64,000 bases of DNA, from NCBI RefSeq assembly GCF_026239555.1, contig NZ_JAPIVP010000023.1:1-64000 (forward strand), in the 5' to 3' direction. Shown piece after piece: positions 55,409 to 64,000 of this stretch. The translations under genes were made by a program, and so were the position numbers. The notes beneath the pieces are model-generated. The model searched no databases and was not told the origin of the DNA. It worked only from the letters and a program-made list of their open reading frames with translations. This DNA comes from Pedobacter sp. PF22-3. GTDB taxonomy: Bacteria; Bacteroidota; Bacteroidia; Sphingobacteriales; Sphingobacteriaceae. How positions within the stretch are numbered: the first letter of the stretch is position 1; every line of letters begins with the position of its first letter.

Positions 55409-56590
55409 ATGACAACTTATACCATACTTATTATTTTAAGCGGATTAGTCATTTTCTCTTATCTGTTTGATTTAGTGGCCAGTAAAACCAAAGTACCATC
55501 GGTTTTATTGCTGTTGTTACTGGGCATTGGCCTGCGTTTCCTGGTCGATTACCTCAAAATACAAACCTTTAATTTCCTCTCCATTTTACCCACGCTCGGT
55601 ACCGTAGGTTTAATCCTCATTGTTTTTGAGGGTTCACTGGAACTGAAGTACGATCGCGAAAAAAATAAAATCATCAGGAGTGCTTTCTTTTCAGCATTAA
55701 CCATTTTACTCGCAACAGCAGCCATCATTACGCTGATTATCTACCAGATTACCCATAAAGATTTATATACCTGCATTGCCAATGCCATTCCCTTCAGCGT
55801 CATCAGTTCGGCCATTGCCATACCCTCTGCTGCCGCGCTGGGAAGCCAGGACCGGGAATTTGTCATTTATGAATCTTCCTTCTCCGATATCCTCGGCATT
55901 ATCATTTTCAACTTTGCCATAACCAACCACTCCATTACCACATCGGCCTTTATCGGCTTAGGCTTAAGCACTTTTTTAATCATTTTATTATCGGCCATTG
56001 CCTGCGTGGTGCTGCTTTATGTTATGGGGAAACTGGTGCACCACATTAAATTTTTCCTCATTATTTCCATATTGATCCTGGTTTATGCCATTGGACAGTC
56101 GTACCATTTATCCTCACTGGTTTTGATTTTGAGTACCGGCTTATTTTTGAACAATGCCGATACCATCCGGAATGCCTGGTTCAGGAGTGTGTTTCTGTAT
56201 AAAAACCTTGCTGCAGATTTATCGCAGCTATATCAGCTCTCTGCCGAAAGTGCCTTTATTTTAAGAACGTTTTTCTTTGTGATTTTTGGCTTTACTATGA
56301 ACATTAGCGAGCTTAACGATAAGCCCGTACTGGCCAATGGTTTTTTCATTTTGCTCACCATTTTCGCGGTTCGGTTTTTCTTTTTAAAGGTATTTAAAAA
56401 TGGCGCCCTTAGCCCAATCGGTTATATTGCACCACGCGGCCTGATCAGTATTTTACTTTATTTCAATTTGCCTAAATCGCTGAAAGTTGCCGAGGTTGGC
56501 CCTTCTTTTCTGTTTTTGGTGGTGTTGGGCACCAGCCTGGTGATGACTTTAGGTATTACCTTAAGCAAAAGAAATACAGCGGTTCATTAA
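55409..56590 (+). CDS. Cation/proton antiporter, CPA superfamily
   Basis: The ATG at 55409 (MTTYTILIILSGL) is preferred over a TTG at 55373; it gives 393 residues. At least ten hydrophobic segments span the whole protein. The features VFEGSLELKYD, AIAIPSAAALG, YESSFSDILG and a PRGLISILLYF near the C-terminus are typical of Na+(K+)/H+ exchangers. The Ser-Asp in SFSDILG takes the place of the ion-binding acid pair, so the exact ion is uncertain. No TrkA-type regulatory domain is attached. It probably works in pH or salt balance. Confidence 0.87.
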   Translation: MTTYTILIILSGLVIFSYLFDLVASKTKVPSVLLLLLLGIGLRFLVDYLKIQTFNFLSILPTLGTVGLILIVFEGSLELKYDREKNKIIRSAFFSALTILLATAAIITLIIYQITHKDLYTCIANAIPFSVISSAIAIPSAAALGSQDREFVIYESSFSDILGIIIFNFAITNHSITTSAFIGLGLSTFLIILLSAIACVVLLYVMGKLVHHIKFFLIISILILVYAIGQSYHLSSLVLILSTGLFLNNADTIRNAWFRSVFLYKNLAADLSQLYQLSAESAFILRTFFFVIFGFTMNISELNDKPVLANGFFILLTIFAVRFFFLKVFKNGALSPIGYIAPRGLISILLYFNLPKSLKVAEVGPSFLFLVVLGTSLVMTLGITLSKRNTAVH

Positions 56591-56668
56591 TGATTAGGTC
56601 AATTCGTCTGTTTAACTGGTTAATTGTTCAAATCGGTTAATCCACTCCAAACGCTACACGCTTGGCGT

Positions 56669-57181
56669 TTAAGGTTTATCAATATAGTAAGCTTTTGAAT
56701 AGATTTCCAGTTTTTTATACGCAGTGGCAAACAATTTTTCATCTTTATTGATCTTCAAAAACATTTTTTTAGCCTTAAGTTCGGCTATAAGGCCATAAGT
56801 TGTGCCTACTGCTGCCCCTAAAGTTGTAGCGGCCAAAAACGCTGCAAGTTGTTCGTTGCCATATCCATTGTTGTTATCTGTAAATGCCAAAGAACCAATT
56901 GCCGCGCCAGCAAGTGTCCCGATCAGAAATCCTTTACCTGTATTGATGCCTTTTTTCTTTAAGCGGATGCTGATGATATTTTTAGCACGGAGTATGATGT
57001 AATTCCCATAACCATCATTCACAGCGACACCTTCAGGAGAAATTTTCTCTAAAGTACCTTTTACAACAGGTAAAGAATCTGAAACCACTTTTACCTGGTA
57101 ATTGATAAATTCCTGCGCCTTGGTTTCACTAAGAAACAGATTAGCCACAAAGAAACACAGCGATACAAAGAAAATTTTCAT
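56669..57181 (-). CDS. Hypothetical secreted protein with glycine-zipper segment
   Basis: 170 residues. A signal peptide (MKIFFVSLCFFVANL, ending near TKAQ) is followed by a beta-rich region of about 60 residues (LEKISPEGVAVNDGYGNYII). Two small hydrophobic glycine/alanine-rich stretches, GTLAGAAIGSLAF and AATTLGAAVGTTYG, then look like glycine-zipper membrane insertions. No enzymatic motif is seen. It lies alone between convergent neighbours, followed by repeat-rich intergenic DNA. Confidence 0.72.
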   Translation of the reverse strand: MKIFFVSLCFFVANLFLSETKAQEFINYQVKVVSDSLPVVKGTLEKISPEGVAVNDGYGNYIILRAKNIISIRLKKKGINTGKGFLIGTLAGAAIGSLAFTDNNNGYGNEQLAAFLAATTLGAAVGTTYGLIAELKAKKMFLKINKDEKLFATAYKKLEIYSKAYYIDKP

Positions 57182-57470
57182 TGGAGAGCGGTTAAAGTTG
57201 GTGAATTGTATAAATTGGTTAACTGTAATAATTGGTTAAACGGTTAATTGTTCAAATCGACTAAAGACTGCCGACTTAAGACTTCGGACTAAAATCGATC
57301 AATCCACTCTCAACTCGAAACGCCCAACTCCAAACTTTAGTGCGTAGCATTAGGCGCTTAGCATGAAAACTCCCAGCTCCAAACGCCTAACTTTATTACC
57401 TCCTCGTGCAATAGACTCAAGACTTCCGACTAATAACTTGGGACTTTAGACTAAAGACTAAAGACTAAAC

Positions 57471-57875
57471 CTACGCTCCCATTTCCAGAATCTTATCAAA
57501 TTCTGTTGCTTTTAATGGCATTACCGATAAACGTCCTTGTTTAACCAATGATATATCAACCAAACTTGGTTCTGCTTTGATCTGCTCTAAAGAAACCGGG
57601 TTTTTCAGGCTTTCTACAGGCGATAAATCAACCACTACCCAGTTGGCATCATCAGTTGTGGGGTCCTGGTAAAACTCTTTCACCACTTTGGCAATGCCCA
57701 CCACATTTTTACCTTCATTACTGTGGTAAAAAAGCACCAAATCGCCTTCTTTCATGGCTTTCAGGTTATTCCGTGCCTGGTAATTGCGCACACCATCCCA
57801 AAAGGTGCGGCCATCTTCGTTAAATTTTTCCCAACTGTATTTAAAAGGCTCTGACTTGACCAACCAATGATTCAT
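57471..57875 (-). CDS. EVE domain protein
   Basis: 134 residues consisting of one EVE (PUA-like) domain: HWLVKSEP at the start, FWDGVRNYQARNNL, MKEGDLVLFYHS, GIAKVVKE and RLSVMPLKATEFDKIL. EVE domains bind modified bases in DNA or RNA and are linked to base-modification and restriction systems, yet this stand-alone form is also common in bacteria without such systems. It is on the border of the accessory island but differs from it in codon use and is probably core genome. Bases 57182-57470 upstream-strand carry only degenerate repeats. Confidence 0.9.
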   Translation of the reverse strand: MNHWLVKSEPFKYSWEKFNEDGRTFWDGVRNYQARNNLKAMKEGDLVLFYHSNEGKNVVGIAKVVKEFYQDPTTDDANWVVVDLSPVESLKNPVSLEQIKAEPSLVDISLVKQGRLSVMPLKATEFDKILEMGA

Positions 57876-58031
57876 CTTATTCTTTATTTTAGGCTCAAAA
57901 CTAACAAAACAGAACGGATTAGGAAATAGGTTGGAAAGAATGAGTTTTCAAAACATTAAAAATTGGTTAGTTTTTCGGAATATCATTTTCAATGAAAATG
58001 AATATCTTGTGGATATAAATTAATAACAAAA

Positions 58032-58532
58032 ATGGCAGAATACGCTTTACCATATTTCGGAAACTTACCGACAGAAAATTTAGAAGAATATTATGATGTT
58101 GATATTGAATTAAATGGAAATGAAATTCAAGTAGACCTTAACTTTGAAAACCAGACGGTTGACACATTAATACTGGACAAAGTAAAAAATTTCATTGAAA
58201 AATTAGAAAAATTTGACAAGCTGAATAAGACATATATTCTCAATGACTATAATGACGAAGATGGCGACACCGTAAAATTTTACTTAGAACACCATCTTGA
58301 GGAACTTGATAAAGAAGAACTTACAAAACTTGTAAACTTTGACGACACGATAACAGAACCTGAGCAGCAACTTTTGTCGAAATTGAAATTAGTTAGAGTT
58401 GGTCTTTATCCTGATAATGAAGATAACTTCGCCATTTTTGACTACTCAATTGGAAAAGATATAACAAATTATTTGGTAGTAATAAATACTGATGAGAACG
58501 GACAACTGGATTATATGACAGTAGAAAGCTAA
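58032..58532 (+). CDS. DUF2004 domain protein
   Basis: 166 acidic residues beginning MAEYALPYFGNLPTENLEEYY. The opening, the LNGNEIQVDLNFE strand and the closing YSIGKDITNYLVVINTDENG are characteristic of DUF2004. No signal or membrane segment. The family has no proven role; it turns up near polymorphic toxins and in variable islands, so an immunity-like role is a guess only. It is visibly AT-richer than genes left of it and marks the left edge of the accessory island. Confidence 0.82.
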   Translation: MAEYALPYFGNLPTENLEEYYDVDIELNGNEIQVDLNFENQTVDTLILDKVKNFIEKLEKFDKLNKTYILNDYNDEDGDTVKFYLEHHLEELDKEELTKLVNFDDTITEPEQQLLSKLKLVRVGLYPDNEDNFAIFDYSIGKDITNYLVVINTDENGQLDYMTVES

Positions 58533-59041
58533 TATTACTGCCACCATCCATTACTAGCGCAAGTCTTAACGTTTACGCTAGTGGGCTGAATGACTTGTGC
58601 TTAGCAGAGATTTAATGGACGGATTTATTAAGCACAAGTCAGGCTTATGCTCTGGCCAGGGCCACTAAGACTTGAGCTAAAAAGGGATTTGTCTTATCTA
58701 TATTTCTTCGTTTCTCCATTTTTTGTAATTTCTTTTGGATGATTTCTCATTAGATATCTATAAGTTAATCTAATAATTAGACCTATCAAGAAAATTATTG
58801 CTAGAAGTACTTGTTTGTCCATAGGGCTAGAGTTTAACTATTCTTATTTGAACGTTGGATATATAAACGTGACGATATTTCGGAATGTTTTGAAACTCTA
58901 TATTGTGACATTACTACTACAAACAATTTTAATAGTTAACTGTATCCATTTCTCTGCTAGCGCAAGCGTGCCGTGGCTGTTGCACAACTTATATAGTTAA
59001 AATATTTTTCTTTATACGTAATAATTTACTTTGCTTTTATC
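58533..59041. other. Island spacer with nested dyad repeats
   Basis: No gene is seen. Three features stand out: a CTAGCG (58554-58559) and CGCTAG (58576-58581) palindrome inside a TCCATTA (58547-58553) / TAATGGA (58613-58619) pair; a perfect 12-bp inverted repeat GACTTGTGCTTA (58592-58603) and TAAGCACAAGTC (58629-58640); and two more members of a shared motif, ACTAAGACTTGAGCTAA (58664-58680) and CTAGCGCAAGCGTGCC (58959-58974 approximately). See the finding on repeated CTAGCGCAAGTC sites. Confidence 0.6.
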
Positions 59042-59374
59042 CTAATTTGTAATTAAAAGGATTCTGAGCATTAATCTGATATAGATTATTGGATTTTCAT
59101 TGCCATTTATTTTACGAATATTGTTATTAAAAGTATGTTTCAATAATTTTTTAAGATTATAACACATTCGTGCCATTAACATACATTTTTTGAAAAGTTT
59201 TACACCTTTGGTGTAAAACTTTTTCATACCTAGATACTCAACCAAGGTTCCTATTATAGGTTCGACGGTGCTTTTTCTTATAGTCATCATCTTCTTGCCC
59301 AGACTAGTTTGCATCCGTTGGTGCATCTGATCAAACAAAGGCTTGAGATTGAGTTGGTAATCATTTTCTGTTTA
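59042..59374 (-). pseudogene. IS1182-family transposase remnant (C-terminal end only)
   Basis: Read on the minus strand, the fragment gives ENDYQLNLKPLFDQMHQRM, then GKKMMTIRKSTVEPIIGTLV, and later KCMLMARMCYNLKKLLKH. The RKSTVEPIIGTL and YNLKKLLK blocks are the C-terminal end of Bacteroidota IS1182-type DDE transposases. An in-frame stop lies just upstream of the conserved start, and the catalytic core is missing. The break occurs within a few bases of one of the island's CTAAGA-TTACGCTAG repeats (59390-59406), so the IS was truncated or recombined there. Confidence 0.75.
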
Positions 59375-59553
59375 GATTAAACAGGGCCACTAAGATTTAC
59401 GCTAGATGTGCTAGATATGGGATAACATAAAGAAAGATGATATACTTACTTATGTGTAATTATGGTTTCCCGTATTGCTAGAAGATTTTATTGAATACCT
59501 TTAGGTTAGTTTTTTACTAATATTCAAAATATTCATCCTAAGTTAATCTCTAA

Positions 59554-60117
59554 GTGGCCAATACTGAATACCTCCAAACCTTTTTAGATAATACCATCTC
59601 AAATCTTAGCAGCGCCCGTCTAAATGGCCCTAAAAAAGAGTTAAGTTTTACTATAAATTGTAAAGACTTAGAAGACTTCAACCATATTGATATCCGTCAA
59701 TCTGAAAAATACAAATCAATTTTCGACCAGCTAAAAGATGCTAACGGACCGATCTTATACTGGTTCGAAATCATTTCTGAAACAAACCCTAGTGAAGTTA
59801 TTAAAGCTTTAAACGAGTACAAGCTATTAACAAATGCAAAATCAACTCCAGCGTTGAAGAAAAATATTGATTTAAATTCAAAAACACTTTATGTTGGCAA
59901 AGTCAAAGGAAGCTTTTGGGGACGTCTAATCACACACTTAGGATTTTATAAAGTAAGCGCCACCCAAGGACTTCAATTGTATTATTGGGCTAAACCTTTA
60001 TCACTTGATTTAAAAGTTCATATAATAGAATTTGATCGTAATATGGCGGATACAATGCCTATAATTGAATATGCCTTTGGAACGCAACTAAAACCATTAG
60101 CAGGGAAACACAAATAG
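59554..60117 (+). CDS. GIY-YIG-like nuclease domain protein
   Basis: 187 residues, starting with GTG at 59554 directly after an in-frame stop codon. The C-terminal half resembles a GIY-YIG domain: GPILYWFEI (65-73) in the GIY place, LYVGK (112-116) in the YIG place, Arg124 and His128 in GRLITHLG, Glu172 in IIEYAFG and the terminal LKPLAGKHK. These are the residues expected for metal-dependent DNA cleavage, though the spacing between the GIY and YIG parts is longer than usual. It lies 62 bases before the SMEK-NACHT gene and may be its partner. A role in anti-phage defence is inferred. Confidence 0.68.
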   Translation: MANTEYLQTFLDNTISNLSSARLNGPKKELSFTINCKDLEDFNHIDIRQSEKYKSIFDQLKDANGPILYWFEIISETNPSEVIKALNEYKLLTNAKSTPALKKNIDLNSKTLYVGKVKGSFWGRLITHLGFYKVSATQGLQLYYWAKPLSLDLKVHIIEFDRNMADTMPIIEYAFGTQLKPLAGKHK

Positions 60118-60179
60118 GAAATTTATTAGCTCAGGAGCATTAAGCGAATATAATCTACTGGGCGGAAATTATAAAAGAA

Positions 60180-63100
60180 ATGAACCAAGAATATAAATTG
60201 TACAGAATTTCTCAATTACTTTCTCGTTTTAGAGAGCAAGTAAAAATATTAAATACAAATGGTGAGTTTAGCATCAATATACATGCTGAAAATATATTAA
60301 TAAAGATATTAAATGTAATTTATGACTGTAATTTAGAAAATGTAAATTATGTCGAAGGAAAAACATATCCAAGTATTGATTTAAGAGATAGCATTAAAAA
60401 AACTGCATTTCAAGTTACATCTACAGCAAACCTTGATAAGGTTAAACATACATTAAATAAGTTTATTGAGAATGATCTTTATAAAGAATTTGATAGCGTT
60501 TATATATTTATAATTACTGAAAAGCAAAAAAAATATGACCAAATTAAGATTGATAAAGTATTAGATGATAAAATCACATTCAATATAGAGAACATATTGG
60601 ATCGAACTGATTTATATATCGAACTAAACAAGCAAAACAATCTTGATAAAATCAATTCTGTTTGCGAATTATTGGAACAGCAATTTGCCGACAATAAACA
60701 GGAACTCGACAAATGGGATTTATATTGTAAAGGATTAAACGAATATGATTTATATATTCATAATTACTATAAATTTTTAGATATTAAAGGTTTTTCACCT
60801 AAAATAAACAACACTCTCGTAAAGATTAGTTTAGAGAATATTTATGTTCCATTGGCATTAAAAATTGAAAGTGAAATCGGAGAGAAAAAACATGAACTCC
60901 AAAAGGAAATAACATTTACTTTAGAAAATGCACTTAATGACTTCAATAAATTAGTAGTCCTTGGTGATCCAGGCTCTGGCAAATCAACAATATTAAAACA
61001 TCTAGCTTATAATATTTGCACAAACAGGCCAACAGAAAGTCAATTTAGCGATTTGGTTCCAATTATTATCAAAGGAAGTGAATTTGCGAAATATGTTTCA
61101 ACAACATCCAAGCACCTTTCAGAATATATTATTGACCAAATTGATAAAAAATATGAACTGTTGTTCACTCAAAAGCTTGAAAGTAATCAATTACTTGTCT
61201 TAGTTGACGGAATAGATGAGATAAACGTAACAAGTCTTCGACACACAGTAGTAAACCGTATAAATGCTTTTATCGCTCAATATTCAAACACAAAAATAAT
61301 TGTTTCATCAAGAATTGTTGGATATAAAGAAACTAGGTTGAATGGTTATTTCAATCATCTGCAAGTAATGAAATTCGGCGAGGGGCAAATCAAACAATTT
61401 ATCACTAATTGGTACTTATCTGTAGTTTCAAATTCTAATAATGATTCAGAAAACGCAAAACAAAGTTCAAAAACACTTTTTGATTCAATAAGACAAAACA
61501 AATCTGTTTTGAATATGGCAAGTAACCCATTACTTATTACAATTATTACACTTATACACTACCAAGGTGGTACTTTGCCAGAAAGGAGAGCTTCGCTTTA
61601 TGATATTGCGACATCAACATTTTTAGAAAACTGGGTTCGACAAAGGGAATCCCAAAGAAATTCGAATTTCGACAAAGAAACTCTTATTTCAATATTAGCT
61701 CCAATTTCATACTACATTCATCTAAATTTTACTACTGGTCTAATTACAGAGAGTAAATTAAAAGAGCTATTCAAAAAAGAATATGAAAATATTTTTCCCT
61801 ATCAAAACCCTAGAGAAGAAACTAACGACTTAAAAGATATTATTGATTTTCTAAGAGAAGATGCAGGTTTCTTATTCGAAAAGGGATTAAACGAACATGG
61901 AGAGTCAATGTTTGGATTTGTTCACCAAACATTTCAAGAATATTTCACTGCTATAGAATTTAAAACACGTTGGAAAGAAGGTTATTTTAAAGATAATTTA
62001 AATGAATATGTTTTTAATTCAAGTTGGAATGAAGTTATTAAATTAACCGCATCACTCTTTAAATACAGTGAGCAAAGTCGTTTAGGTAGGCAATATGCTA
62101 CTAATTTCATTAGGAGTATTTGGGACACAAATGATACATTACCTGAGATGTATAGACCACTAAAGTTAATCCTTCAAATTCTTAAAGACGATACAGAGAT
62201 TGAATTTCAATTCTTCATTCAAATCATTGACAAAATATTTAATGAAATTTTAATACATGAAGAACACATTCATTCTGGAAAATTAGAACATAATAGAGAA
62301 GTTTCAATATTCAAATATTCGATCCAGGCTCTTATTGAAGCAAAGACGTATCAGTCTTATCTCGTAGAACGCATAATAAAAGAAGTTAGCAAAAAAGGAG
62401 TATCATCTGCTTTGAGATTTAATTTGGTACAAATATTAATGAATAAATCAGATGTATCTATTGTCGCTGAAGAGTTATTCAAGATACTAAAATCAAATAA
62501 TACCAAGTTAAAGGAACTAATTTTCAATTACAACGTGGTAATGCCAGTATCGCATATTGTTTTTACAACTGAGTTTCGCGATGAAATTGTAAAATACATC
62601 AATTCTGAAGATTACTTTCATAAATATAATGGTCATTTACCCACCCAATATCATTGTGCTTTTGAAACAATAAGACGGGGTGGCATTGAAAAACTCTTAG
62701 AAGAAGATACATTTTTAAATTTGTCCGCAAAGTCAAAAGAAGAAAAACTACTTTCAATTAGGTTAATTAAAAACGAAAAAATGCGAGTAGATTTTATAAA
62801 CTTTTGTGTTTTTTCTATAGGCATGAGTGATATTGATGATTTGAGAGAATTTGTCAACGTTTTAAAGATTGAATACAACGGAATAGAATTGCCAAAAATA
62901 GAAAAGCGAATTAAAGAACTTGAGAAATTTAAATCATATGGATTGGAAGACTATGAAATAATTAGCTTTATGTCAACTAAAATCTTCCTAAAGAAAGATA
63001 ACACTTTAAGTCTTGCTTTAGTTAAAGATAATCAGGTTAACTTTATTACTTATCCATTTAATAAAAAAGACCTACAAATTTATTTCCTAGATGAAACTAA

Positions 63101-63560
63101 TTCTTTTCTTAAGTTTCTTGAATTGCTAATGCCAACAATATTAAAAACAAAAAATGAGATTGAAATTAAAAATTACGATACACTATTAAATTTTATTAAG
63201 TATCAGAAATGTATACATTGGCATACAAATATTAAAACTGGGAATGTGTTAAACTTTGCTTTAAAAATTCTATTCGATACTCCTAAAGTAAATTCTAAAA
63301 AACTCCTACAATGGATAATAAATCAAAGAGAAGTTCGCTATAGAAATTTTGAATTAGCGTATGATTTTGATAAACAAAAATTCATATCAAAAGTTACCGG
63401 CTCTAAATTGGACTTATTTGAAAAACTTTATTTAATGTACCTTGTGGGAGATAAATCAGATTATGAGAACCTAATAATACCGACAATTGAAAATATGAAA
63501 CGGACAAAATCTGAAAAGAAAAAGAATGAAATGAGAGAAGTTTTATATGAAGTTTTGTAA
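60180..63560 (+). CDS. SMEK-NACHT NTPase, probable anti-phage protein
   Basis: 1126 residues. The N-terminal SMEK-type domain (about 1-150) has IDLRDSIKKTAFQVTSTANL, a restriction-endonuclease-like core in which the usual catalytic Lys after the strand is Thr. The NACHT ATPase has Walker A GDPGSGKST (262-270, Lys268), Walker B VDGIDE (Asp343, Asp346, Glu347) and HQTFQEYF near 580. The C-terminal 500 residues are mostly helical without clear repeats and may be the sensor. NACHT proteins with varied N-terminal effectors are established bacterial immune NTPases. The base composition is AT-rich like the island and unlike the left part of the window. No membrane segments are seen. Confidence 0.85.
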   Translation: MNQEYKLYRISQLLSRFREQVKILNTNGEFSINIHAENILIKILNVIYDCNLENVNYVEGKTYPSIDLRDSIKKTAFQVTSTANLDKVKHTLNKFIENDLYKEFDSVYIFIITEKQKKYDQIKIDKVLDDKITFNIENILDRTDLYIELNKQNNLDKINSVCELLEQQFADNKQELDKWDLYCKGLNEYDLYIHNYYKFLDIKGFSPKINNTLVKISLENIYVPLALKIESEIGEKKHELQKEITFTLENALNDFNKLVVLGDPGSGKSTILKHLAYNICTNRPTESQFSDLVPIIIKGSEFAKYVSTTSKHLSEYIIDQIDKKYELLFTQKLESNQLLVLVDGIDEINVTSLRHTVVNRINAFIAQYSNTKIIVSSRIVGYKETRLNGYFNHLQVMKFGEGQIKQFITNWYLSVVSNSNNDSENAKQSSKTLFDSIRQNKSVLNMASNPLLITIITLIHYQGGTLPERRASLYDIATSTFLENWVRQRESQRNSNFDKETLISILAPISYYIHLNFTTGLITESKLKELFKKEYENIFPYQNPREETNDLKDIIDFLREDAGFLFEKGLNEHGESMFGFVHQTFQEYFTAIEFKTRWKEGYFKDNLNEYVFNSSWNEVIKLTASLFKYSEQSRLGRQYATNFIRSIWDTNDTLPEMYRPLKLILQILKDDTEIEFQFFIQIIDKIFNEILIHEEHIHSGKLEHNREVSIFKYSIQALIEAKTYQSYLVERIIKEVSKKGVSSALRFNLVQILMNKSDVSIVAEELFKILKSNNTKLKELIFNYNVVMPVSHIVFTTEFRDEIVKYINSEDYFHKYNGHLPTQYHCAFETIRRGGIEKLLEEDTFLNLSAKSKEEKLLSIRLIKNEKMRVDFINFCVFSIGMSDIDDLREFVNVLKIEYNGIELPKIEKRIKELEKFKSYGLEDYEIISFMSTKIFLKKDNTLSLALVKDNQVNFITYPFNKKDLQIYFLDETNSFLKFLELLMPTILKTKNEIEIKNYDTLLNFIKYQKCIHWHTNIKTGNVLNFALKILFDTPKVNSKKLLQWIINQREVRYRNFELAYDFDKQKFISKVTGSKLDLFEKLYLMYLVGDKSDYENLIIPTIENMKRTKSEKKKNEMREVLYEVL

Positions 63561-63860
63561 AGTAACTTTCGCTAACGCCCCTTGCTGGCGCACGCGTGCC
63601 GCGTGTGCATTTGATACTGGTGCATCCTAATCTTTATTTCATACGCAACACGCATGCTAAGACTTGCGTCAGTATGGATATAGTTTCAACCTTTCATAAT
63701 AGGACACTTTTTATTAGTGGTTATGGTATAATTATTTAGTGTCCTAAAATGTTTGATTTGAAATGACACATAAATTACTTCTTGAATTCAAGATTGAAAT
63801 CTAATTATTCTTTAAAAATAAAACCTAATAGCAATTAATTTATCATAATATCTAAGTTAA
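63561..63860. other. Island spacer with dyad repeats after the SMEK-NACHT gene
   Basis: No gene is seen. It contains GCTAACGCCCCTTGCTGGCG and CACGCGTGCCGCGTGTGC from 63571, and AACACGCATGCTAAGACTTG followed by CGTCAGTATGG near 63647-63675. The second part is a reverse-complement relative of CTAGCGCAAGTCTTAAC at 58554. GTG-CACGCG-type arms form a GC-rich dyad quite unlike the AT-rich genes on both sides. An isolated TAGGACACTTTTTATTAGTG and its reverse TTTAGTGTCCTAAAA also pair near 63700-63750. Confidence 0.55.
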
Positions 63861-64000
63861 ATGAAAATAAAGCAAATCTTAATTAATTTTCTGCTAATAA
63901 CATCTAACCTATTGCTATTTTCTTCTTGTCAAGAAACAAAAAGTTCTGAAGATCTTAATAGTCCATCAAATGGGCAAACTGAAAGTATCAATGATCCCAA
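63861..64000 (+). CDS. Lipoprotein, partial (cut by window end)
   Basis: Only 46 codons are visible. The start MKIKQILINFLLITSNLLLF is a lipoprotein signal, ending with the lipobox-type FSSC and Cys at about residue 33. The mature end then runs QETKSSEDLNS. Nothing about function can be read from this part. Confidence 0.7.
   Translation, partial: MKIKQILINFLLITSNLLLFSSCQETKSSEDLNSPSNGQTESINDP

Noticed and set aside
57182-57470. Possible small RNA gene between the glycine-zipper protein and the EVE gene
   Set aside because: The stretch is made of degenerate GACTAAAGACT/GACTTCCGACT and AACTCCAAACGCC repeats; no stable fold with a promoter was seen.
58815-59000. 61-codon open frame in the island spacer
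   Set aside because: It ends inside the dyad repeat and shows no believable protein sequence or start signal.

Overview
The window looks like chromosomal DNA of a low-GC Bacteroidota of the Sphingobacteriaceae type (Pedobacter-like). Supporting signs are a Bacteroidota promoter (TTTG, 19 bases, TATTTTTG) before the tRNA-Cys gene, a type IX secretion plug protein, a TamL-type lipoprotein of the BamA superfamily, GH51/GH127 arabinan-degrading enzymes, and many short palindromic intergenic repeats. The genus is an inference from gene content.

Layout. 0.4-6.5 kb: secreted arabinan-degrading enzymes (two GH51 on the plus strand, one GH127 facing them). 6.5-7.4 kb: a long, very AT-rich intergenic region. 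7.4-25.5 kb: a one-direction biosynthetic cluster with two multidomain iterative PKS/PUFA-synthase-like proteins, a free acyl carrier protein, an alpha/beta hydrolase, two paralogous GT1 glycosyltransferases, two paralogous HxxxDG condensation/PapA-like acyltransferases and a small membrane protein. 26-43 kb: mostly housekeeping and envelope genes (PHP-like secreted protein, RsbQ-like hydrolase, catalytically degenerate M16-like protein, M28 peptidase, TspO, patatin-BamA fusion, 2'-5' RNA ligase-like protein, TamL, TrmH-type methyltransferase, tRNA-Cys, a 56-residue basic protein, PyrD, Rrf2 regulator and Rossmann reductase). 43-57.9 kb: ABC-F ATPase, T9SS plug protein, a SUMF1 / Gfo-Idh / ApbE / hydroxypyruvate isomerase-like group, cytoplasmic alpha-amylase, acyl-CoA thioesterase, cation/proton antiporter and EVE protein. 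58-64 kb: an AT-rich accessory island with a DUF2004 protein, an IS1182-like transposase remnant, a GIY-YIG-like protein, a SMEK-NACHT NTPase and the start of a lipoprotein, separated by GC-richer dyad repeats.

How the parts work together. The strongest candidate for an undescribed system is the 7.4-25.5 kb cluster. It encodes enoyl reductase, ketosynthase, acyltransferase, ketoreductase, dehydratase, carrier and phosphopantetheinyl transferase functions for chain building. Two sugar transferases and two ester-forming acyltransferases are encoded with them, which together suggest an acylated di- or oligo-glycosylated lipid. Translational overlaps join most genes from the second PKS onward. 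The second candidate is the GIY-YIG-like plus SMEK-NACHT pair, probably an anti-phage or conflict module.

Intergenic regions carry at least four repeat families: a 239-bp MITE-like element with 19-bp inverted ends, a 96-97 bp palindrome, a REP-like palindrome of about 24 bp, and a tandem pair of about 280-bp hairpin-rich units.
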